From NCBI GenBank assembly GCA_030839005.1, contig JAUZEM010000047.1, positions 1 to 9,168 of the forward strand: DNA of 9,168 bases, given 5' to 3'. Shown here piece by piece: positions 5,503-9,168 of this stretch; within the stretch, counting starts at the first letter, position 1, and every line of letters starts with the position of its first letter. Below the pieces are notes generated by a model. It was not told the origin of the DNA. It made no database searches and was given only the letters and a program-made list of their open reading frames with translations. The translations under genes were made by a program, and so were the position numbers. Source of the stretch: Actinomycetota bacterium. GTDB lineage: Bacteria > Actinomycetota > Acidimicrobiia > IMCC26256 > PALSA-610.

Positions 5503-6537
5503 ATGAGCGAGCTCGACGAACGCAAGGCGGCGGTGCTGCGCGCGATCGTCGAGCAGTACGTGGACACCGCCCAGCCGGTGGGCTCGCAGACGGTGACGAG
5601 CATGACCGGCCTCGGGGTCTCGGCCGCGACGGTTCGCAACGAGATGTCGTTGCTGGAGCGGGAGGGTTACATCGCCCAGCCGCACCCGTCGGCCGGGCGG
5701 GTACCTACGGACCGTGGCTACCGGTACTACGTCGACCACCTCGCGGGCGCCGGTCAGCTTCCTGCAATAGAGCGCCGCCGGATCGTCGAGTTCTTCAGCA
5801 GCGCCACGTTCGCGATGGACCAGCTGCTGGCCCAGACGAGCCAGCTGCTCGCCGGGGTCACGGCGCACGCGGCGGTCGTCGTCGGTCCCGAGCTGCAGGC
5901 CGTCGTGGTGCGCGCCGCGAACCTGGTGCTGTTGCAGTCGCGTGTTGTGCTCGCGGTCGTCGTGCTCTCGAACGGTTCGGTCGAAAAGGAGGTCGTGGTC
6001 TTCGACGCCGACGTCACTGACGACGACGTGGCCGAAGCCAGCGCGCGTTTCGCGCGTCAGCTCGGTGGCCGCCGATTGGCCGATGTCTCGGCTCCCGTGG
6101 TCGAACGCGCCGCGGGCGACCGCGCCACCGCCGATCGAGTCTCCGATATCGTCAACGCGTCGCGCGCCGCGCTCCAGACCCGATTCGATCAGCACGAGAA
6201 CGAGGCGCTCTATGTCGGTGGGACCAGCCTGCTCGCGGCGGAGCACGATGCGTTCGTCACGACCAGTACCGCCCGACTGCTCGAGCTCCTGGAACAGCAC
6301 GTCGTGCTCGCGTCGTTGATGCGCGAGCTGCTCGGGCCCGGACTCACGGTGAGCATCGGCTCCGAGAACGCCAGTGTCGACCTGCGCGAGTGTTCTCTCG
6401 TGCTCGCGCCGTATCTCGTCGAGGGTGAGCCGGCCGGTACCGTCGGAGTGCTCGGCCCCACCCGTATGGACTACCGCAAGGCGTCGGCCGCGGTCTCGAC
6501 CGTCTCGCAACAGCTCGGACGCCAGCTCTCGCGATGA
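5503..6537 (+). CDS. hrcA: HrcA heat-inducible transcription repressor
   Basis: This 344-residue repressor binds CIRCE and controls heat-shock genes. The N-terminal winged helix (about 4-80) shows the family signature VSAATVRNEMSLLEREGYI with the wing HPSAGRVPTDRGYRYYV. The rest is the GAF-like dimerisation domain, ending in GPTRMDYRKASAAVSTVSQQL. The length is normal for the family. The ATG at 5503 is chosen because GGAG lies 6 nt upstream and it follows the CIRCE/-10 region; an in-frame TTG at 5467 falls inside the operator, upstream of the likely transcript start. The CIRCE directly ahead indicates autorepression. In other bacteria HrcA activity depends on GroEL. The stop overlaps an ATG that begins a short relay minicistron to dnaJ. 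Confidence 0.95.
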   Translation: MSELDERKAAVLRAIVEQYVDTAQPVGSQTVTSMTGLGVSAATVRNEMSLLEREGYIAQPHPSAGRVPTDRGYRYYVDHLAGAGQLPAIERRRIVEFFSSATFAMDQLLAQTSQLLAGVTAHAAVVVGPELQAVVVRAANLVLLQSRVVLAVVVLSNGSVEKEVVVFDADVTDDDVAEASARFARQLGGRRLADVSAPVVERAAGDRATADRVSDIVNASRAALQTRFDQHENEALYVGGTSLLAAEHDAFVTTSTARLLELLEQHVVLASLMRELLGPGLTVSIGSENASVDLRECSLVLAPYLVEGEPAGTVGVLGPTRMDYRKASAAVSTVSQQLGRQLSR

Positions 6538-6548
6538 GACGCACATGA
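6534..6548 (+). CDS. Putative 4-codon relay minicistron between hrcA and dnaJ
   Basis: ATG at 6534 overlaps the hrcA TGA (ATGA), reads four codons (M-R-R-T) and stops at the TGA at 6546-6548, which overlaps the dnaJ ATG at 6545 (ATGA again). A ribosome ending hrcA could restart here and be handed directly to dnaJ, which lacks a clear Shine-Dalgarno. The frame relationships are seen directly; translation of the minicistron is inferred. Chance is plausible for one 7-nt gap, but the dnaJ-rsmE junction has the same design. Confidence 0.35.
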   Translation: MRRT

Positions 6549-7660
6549 ACTACTACGAGGTGCTCGGCGTGTCGTCCGATGCGACGGACGACGAGATCAA
6601 GAAGGCGTTCCGCGCGCTCGCCCGCAAGTACCACCCGGACGCGAACCCGGACGACGCGGCCGCGGTCGAGAGCTTCAAGGAGATCAACGACGCGTACGAG
6701 ACGCTGCGCGACCCGGAGCGGCGTCGCCGCTATGACATGTTCGGACCCGAGGGCGCGAATGCCGGTCCCTTCGGCGCGGGCAGCCCGTTCGACGCGGGCG
6801 CGTTCGGTCTGAACGACCTGTTCGACGCGTTCTTCGGCGGGGGAAGCCCGCGCGGCCGTGGTGGGGCCGGTGCACGCGGACCCGACGCCGAGACGGTGCT
6901 CGATCTCACCCTTGCCGACGTCGTGCTCGGCGCGCGCAAGACCCTCGATCTGCAGATGCTCCTGGAGTGCGAGCGCTGTTCCGGAACCGGCTGCGCGCTC
7001 GGGACCCATCCCGACCGGTGCCCGGCCTGCGACGGCAGCGGCGAGGTCCGCCAGGTGCGCCGCTCGCTGCTGGGCCAGATCGTCACCGCGGGTCCGTGCG
7101 GTGCGTGCGGCGCGAGCGGCCAGGTGATCCCAAACCCGTGCGAAGCCTGTGGCGGCGCGGGCCGGGTCAGCGGGAGGCATTCGATCGAGGTCGACGTCCC
7201 GCGCGGCATCGACGATGGTCAGCGGCTGCGCCTCTCCGGCCGGGGGCCGGCGGCGCCCCGGGGCGGGCCCGCGGGCGACCTCTACGTGGCCGTCCGAGTC
7301 GCGCGCCACCCCGATCTCGAACGTCGGGGCGACGAGCTCTGGTACCGGTTGCCGATCTCGATCGCACAGGCCGCGCTCGGGACGCAGGTCGAGATCACGA
7401 CGCTCGACGGTCCCCGCGAGATCGACGTTCCGGCGGGGACGCAACCCGGCACGCTGATCCGTTTGCGCGGGCTCGGCGTGCCGTCGCTGCGAACCACCCG
7501 CCGGGCGGACCTCGTCGTCGAGGTCCGGGTCGCTGTGCCCACGCAGCTGCGCGAGGAGGAGGCCGAGTTGCTCGCGGAGTTCGCCGAGTTGCGCGGCGAG
7601 ACGGTGAGCTCGGCGCACGAAGGTCTCCTCGCACGCATCCGGTCGGCGTTCAAGCCGTGA
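6545..7660 (+). CDS. dnaJ: Chaperone DnaJ (HrcA-linked, DnaJ2 type)
   Basis: This 371-residue type I Hsp40 stimulates DnaK ATPase and delivers substrates. The J-domain (1-65) has YHPD at 29-32; a Gly/Phe-rich linker follows (about 67-112). The zinc-finger region contains four CxxC repeats: C142/C145 SGTG, C159/C162 DGSG, C185/C188 GASG, and C199/C202 GGAG. The third departs from CxxCxGxG (Ala190 for Gly). The two C-terminal substrate-binding subdomains include GLGVPSLRTTRRADLVVEV. No dnaK or grpE is adjacent; actinobacteria usually keep a second dnaJ with dnaK-grpE elsewhere. The start is 7 nt after the hrcA stop and lacks a strong Shine-Dalgarno, so it is likely co-translated from the CIRCE-controlled transcript. 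Confidence 0.95.
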   Translation: MNYYEVLGVSSDATDDEIKKAFRALARKYHPDANPDDAAAVESFKEINDAYETLRDPERRRRYDMFGPEGANAGPFGAGSPFDAGAFGLNDLFDAFFGGGSPRGRGGAGARGPDAETVLDLTLADVVLGARKTLDLQMLLECERCSGTGCALGTHPDRCPACDGSGEVRQVRRSLLGQIVTAGPCGACGASGQVIPNPCEACGGAGRVSGRHSIEVDVPRGIDDGQRLRLSGRGPAAPRGGPAGDLYVAVRVARHPDLERRGDELWYRLPISIAQAALGTQVEITTLDGPREIDVPAGTQPGTLIRLRGLGVPSLRTTRRADLVVEVRVAVPTQLREEEAELLAEFAELRGETVSSAHEGLLARIRSAFKP

Positions 7661-7674
7661 CTGCCGAGCCGTGA
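7657..7674 (+). CDS. Putative 5-codon relay minicistron 1 (dnaJ to rsmE)
   Basis: GTG at 7657 overlaps the dnaJ TGA at 7658-7660 and reads M-T-A-E-P before TGA at 7672-7674. That stop overlaps the next GTG at 7671. It is the first link in a chain from dnaJ to rsmE. The arrangement is seen; translation is inferred from the exact overlaps and the absence of a Shine-Dalgarno for rsmE. Confidence 0.4.
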   Translation: MTAEP

Positions 7675-7688
7675 CTGCCAAGCCGTGA
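7671..7688 (+). CDS. Putative 5-codon relay minicistron 2 (dnaJ to rsmE)
   Basis: GTG at 7671 overlaps the stop of minicistron 1 and reads M-T-A-K-P before TGA at 7686-7688, which overlaps the rsmE GTG at 7685. The peptide equals the first five residues of RsmE (M-T-A-K-P), because the sequence is a copy of the rsmE start. Translation is inferred. Confidence 0.4.
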   Translation: MTAKP

Positions 7689-8434
7689 CTGCCAAGCCTC
7701 CGGCCCGCGACCCGGCCGACGCGAACGCAGTTGCGCACGTCTTCGTCGAGGCGCTCGACGATCGGTGCGAGATGACCGGCGCGGACGGGCACCATCTGCA
7801 GCGGGTCCGGCGGCTCGCGCCGGGGGAAATGGTCACCGCGGCCGATGGCTCCGGCGCGTGGCGAGGCTACGAGGTGATCGAGGTCGCGACCGGGCGGCTG
7901 ACGCTCGAAGCGCGCGACGACCTGCAGTTCGCGTGCGCGCCGCGCGTCGCAGTGTCGCTCGCGGTCGCGCTGACGAAGGGCGGGCTCGACGACGTCGTGG
8001 CCGCGGTGACGGAGCTGGGCGTCGGGCGCGTGACCCCGGTCCGCACCTCCCGCGCGGTCGTGCGCTGGGACGAGGGCCGGGCCCGGCGCGCCGTCGCGCG
8101 ACTTCGTTCCGTGGCTCGCGCGTCCGCCATGCAGAGCCGCCGGGCGCGCATCCCGATCGTCGACGAAGTGGTCGCGCTGTCGGCCATCGTCGAGCGGTCC
8201 GGACTCGTGGTCGCCGCTCGCGACGGCGTCCTGGCGTCGCAGCTTCCCGCGCCCGGCGACGACGGATGGACCGTGCTCGTCGGTCCGGAGGGCGGCCTCG
8301 CGCCGGACGAGCTCGCGGCACTCGAGTCCGCGCCGCGACTCCGCTTGGGTCCGCACGTGCTTCGGACCTCCACGGCCCCCGCGGCGGCGGTCGCGGTTCT
8401 CTCCGCGGAGGCGGCGCGTCTGCTTCCAGAGTGA
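7685..8434 (+). CDS. rsmE: RsmE, 16S rRNA (uracil1498-N3)-methyltransferase
   Basis: This 249-residue SPOUT-fold enzyme methylates N3 of U1498 in 16S rRNA with SAM, in the decoding region of the 30S subunit. An N-terminal PUA-like domain (about 17-80, with GADGHHLQRVRRLAPGE) is followed by LTKGGLDDVVAAVTELGVGRV (about 96-116), AMQSRR at 148-153, and the knot loops VGPEGGLAPDEL (199-210) and LGPHVLRTSTAP (221-232). In the last motif Ser229 replaces the common Glu of the RxETA form, as I recall for actinobacterial RsmE. GTG at 7685 is the only usable start; the next in-frame ATG would cut into the PUA domain. About 16 residues precede the conserved start, matching a start created by the 14-bp duplication. 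Confidence 0.94.
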   Translation: MTAKPPARDPADANAVAHVFVEALDDRCEMTGADGHHLQRVRRLAPGEMVTAADGSGAWRGYEVIEVATGRLTLEARDDLQFACAPRVAVSLAVALTKGGLDDVVAAVTELGVGRVTPVRTSRAVVRWDEGRARRAVARLRSVARASAMQSRRARIPIVDEVVALSAIVERSGLVVAARDGVLASQLPAPGDDGWTVLVGPEGGLAPDELAALESAPRLRLGPHVLRTSTAPAAAVAVLSAEAARLLPE

Positions 8435-8538
8435 GCCGAGTGGCCAGTGTGGCGCTGCCCGACATCTGTTGGCGGATGTTGGAAGCGATGGGAAGCATGA
8501 CTTTCACGGAGCGTGCTGTTATCATGAATTCGTCGTAG
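8431..8538 (+). CDS. Possible 35-aa small ORF overlapping the rsmE stop
   Basis: GTG at 8431 overlaps the rsmE TGA (GTGA) and opens a 35-codon reading frame to TAG at 8536-8538. It contains LPDICWRMLEAM and four internal Met codons after the start. By hand count about 71 % of its third positions are G or C, lower than the flanking genes, and the promoter of the next gene lies within it. I see no known domain. The GTGA link is the only argument for it; chance is the more likely explanation. Confidence 0.18.
   Translation: MSRVASVALPDICWRMLEAMGSMTFTERAVIMNSS
8497..8525 (+). promoter_or_regulatory. Putative housekeeping promoter of the bldD-like gene
   Basis: The -35-like ATGACT (8497-8502, TGAC core) and the -10 TATCAT (8520-8525, 5 of 6 to TATAAT) are separated by 17 nt. 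The surroundings are AT-richer than the rest of the window. Transcription would begin near 8532, giving a leader of about 75 nt before the TTG at 8609. It separates the regulator from the hrcA-dnaJ-rsmE transcript. Confidence 0.6.
8504..8516 (+). promoter_or_regulatory. Candidate BldD operator between -35 and -10
   Basis: TCACGGAGCGTGC matches 7 of the 9 specified positions of the Streptomyces BldD consensus as I recall it, TNACNCWGNGTNA; the mismatches are at the second C and the last A. It lies in the promoter spacer of a BldD-like gene, where binding would repress. BldD autoregulation is known in Streptomyces; here it is inferred from sequence and position. Confidence 0.4.
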
Positions 8539-8557
8539 TCTGCATTGCACGCAGACT
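8537..8557. repeat. Perfect inverted repeat in the bldD-like leader
   Basis: AGTCTGC (8537-8543) and GCAGACT (8551-8557) are perfect 7-bp arms around ATTGCAC. It starts about 5 nt after the predicted transcription start, so it could fold as a hairpin at the 5' end of the mRNA, protecting it or affecting translation, or it could be an operator for a dimeric regulator. No U-run follows, so it is not a terminator. Confidence 0.5.
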
Positions 8558-8608
8558 GCGCGAAGTGGGACGAGGCAGACGCCACGTCCGGGGCGAGGGA
8601 GCAGCGAG

Positions 8609-9115
8609 TTGGCGAACAGTGGGGCGCGGGTCGGCGAACGATTGCGAGCCATCCGGCGCCAGAAGGGTTTGTCGCTGCACGACGTCGAGGCGCGCTCGAG
8701 CCTCGAGTTCAAGGCGTCGGTGCTCGGCGCGTACGAGCGCGGCGAGCGTGCGATCTCGGTGCCGCGGCTGCTTCGGCTCGCCGAGATCTACGAGGTACCG
8801 GCCGACCAACTGCTGCCGCGTGAGCTCGAGGGCGAGATCAGCCTCGTCGAGACGGGCAACACGAACGGCATGGATCCGAACGCCAAGTTCACCATCGACC
8901 TGGTGCGCCTGCACGAGCTCGACGAGCCCGACGCCCACATCCTGGATCGGTTCGCGACCTCGCTGCAGCGCGAGCGCCAGGACTTCAACGGCCGCATGCT
9001 CACGATTCGCCGTTCCGACCTCCGGGTCCTGGCGTCGTGCATGGGCCGGACCGTGGAAGAGCTCGGCTCCCGGCTCGAGCAGCTCGGCCTCCGGGCCGCC
9101 GCCGCGGCGGGTTAG
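8609..9115 (+). CDS. bldD: BldD-like transcriptional regulator with c-di-GMP-binding motif
   Basis: This 168-residue two-domain regulator resembles Streptomyces BldD. The N-terminal Xre-type helix-turn-helix (about 7-70) reads RVGERLRAIRRQKGLSLHDV followed by VLGAYERGERAISVPRLLRLAE, closely like BldD. The C-terminal domain (about 93-162) has the BldD c-di-GMP signature RxD-x8-RxxD: Arg123-Gln-Asp125, eight residues, then Arg134-x-x-Asp137. In Streptomyces, tetrameric c-di-GMP links two BldD C-terminal domains so the protein can bind DNA and hold back development. The linker (71-92) is acidic and longer than in BldD. The TTG start is supported by GAGGGAG 7 nt upstream. It has its own promoter and a candidate autoregulatory operator. 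The function in this organism is inferred. Confidence 0.85.
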   Translation: MANSGARVGERLRAIRRQKGLSLHDVEARSSLEFKASVLGAYERGERAISVPRLLRLAEIYEVPADQLLPRELEGEISLVETGNTNGMDPNAKFTIDLVRLHELDEPDAHILDRFATSLQRERQDFNGRMLTIRRSDLRVLASCMGRTVEELGSRLEQLGLRAAAAAG

Positions 9116-9126
9116 CGCCTCGCGCG

Positions 9127-9155
9127 TCGCGAATCGAGCGCTCGGGAGTTCGCGA
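9127..9155. terminator. Inverted repeat after the bldD-like gene, possible terminator
   Basis: TCGCGAA (9127-9133) pairs with TTCGCGA (9149-9155) around a 15-nt loop that itself contains the 10-bp palindrome CGAGCGCTCG (9135-9144). It begins 11 nt after the stop codon. Only a weak CCTTTC follows at the window edge, so an intrinsic terminator is possible but not proven. The sequence beyond 9168 could add further pairing. Confidence 0.35.
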
Positions 9156-9168
9156 GCTCGGGCCTTTC

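Larger units (their letters stand above)
7652..7698 (+). repeat. Three tandem copies of a 14-bp stop/start unit
   Basis: The unit AAGCCGTGACTGCC occurs at 7652-7665, 7666-7679 (first base G) and 7680-7693, then a partial AAGCC at 7694-7698. Each full copy contains GTGA, a stop overlapping a start. Because 14 is not a multiple of three, the three GTG codons (7657, 7671, 7685) fall in three different frames, and each minicistron ends on the next GTGA. The likely origin is duplication of a single dnaJ-rsmE GTGA junction through the flanking AAGCC repeats. Confidence 0.9.

Noticed and set aside
8318..8329. GCACTC followed by GAGTCC inside rsmE, resembling CIRCE arms
   Set aside because: The two half-sites abut without the required 9-nt spacer and the right arm lacks the GAGTGCTAA sequence. 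It is coding sequence for A-L-E-S.
5347..8356. Very long open frames on the - strand opposite hrcA, dnaJ and rsmE (up to about 670 codons)
   Set aside because: They lie exactly opposite confidently identified genes, are Arg/Ala/Asp-rich with no recognisable domain, and arise because GC-rich codons rarely give stops on the complementary strand.
8462..8479. ACATC/GATGT inverted repeat after rsmE as a terminator
   Set aside because: The stem is only 5 bp with an 8-nt loop and no T-run, too weak to call.
1..9168. Mobile element, CRISPR array, tRNA or rRNA
   Set aside because: No transposase, integrase or recombinase motifs, no spaced direct repeats of array type, and no cloverleaf or rRNA-like stretches were found. 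The gene order is typical of chromosomal actinobacterial DNA.

Overview
The window is GC-rich (roughly 70 % by eye) and densely packed with genes using GTG and TTG starts alongside ATG. Family content (an RskA-type anti-sigma factor, a BldD-like regulator, HrcA with DnaJ and RsmE, an actinobacterial-type RsmE C-terminus) points to an actinobacterium. A deep, non-Streptomyces lineage such as Acidimicrobiia is my best guess, but the sequence alone does not prove the class. No mobile elements, CRISPR arrays, tRNA or rRNA genes were seen.

Left block (1-2821): a small DUF1003 membrane protein on the + strand (78-488) runs tail-to-tail into, and overlaps, a three-gene - strand operon. That operon reads from 2821 leftwards: an acyl-CoA dehydrogenase, an unrecognised 145-residue protein and a PAP2-family membrane phosphatase/phosphotransferase. 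Both internal junctions are 4-nt GTGA overlaps, so the three products are probably translationally coupled, with a lipid-related theme.

Centre (2822-4259): an 80-bp divergent gap separates the acyl-CoA dehydrogenase from an ECF sigma factor and its RskA-type membrane anti-sigma factor, again joined by GTGA. The gap contains a good match to the SigK-type ECF promoter, suggesting autoregulation.

Right block (4293-9115): hemW (haem chaperone, radical SAM), hrcA (heat-shock repressor), dnaJ (co-chaperone), rsmE (16S rRNA U1498 methyltransferase) and a BldD-like regulator carrying a c-di-GMP-binding motif. A CIRCE operator is embedded in frame in the last codons of hemW, its right arm supplying the hemW stop codon, so HrcA should control hrcA-dnaJ-rsmE from inside hemW.

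The most unusual signal is translational. At the dnaJ-rsmE junction a 14-bp unit is repeated in tandem, turning one GTGA stop/start overlap into a chain: dnaJ stop, a 5-codon minicistron, another 5-codon minicistron, then rsmE, each linked by GTGA. The hrcA-dnaJ junction has the same architecture with one 4-codon minicistron and ATGA links. Neither dnaJ nor rsmE has a clear Shine-Dalgarno sequence, so I infer a ribosome stop-start relay. The BldD-like gene has its own promoter, with a BldD-operator-like sequence in the spacer and a perfect inverted repeat just downstream.
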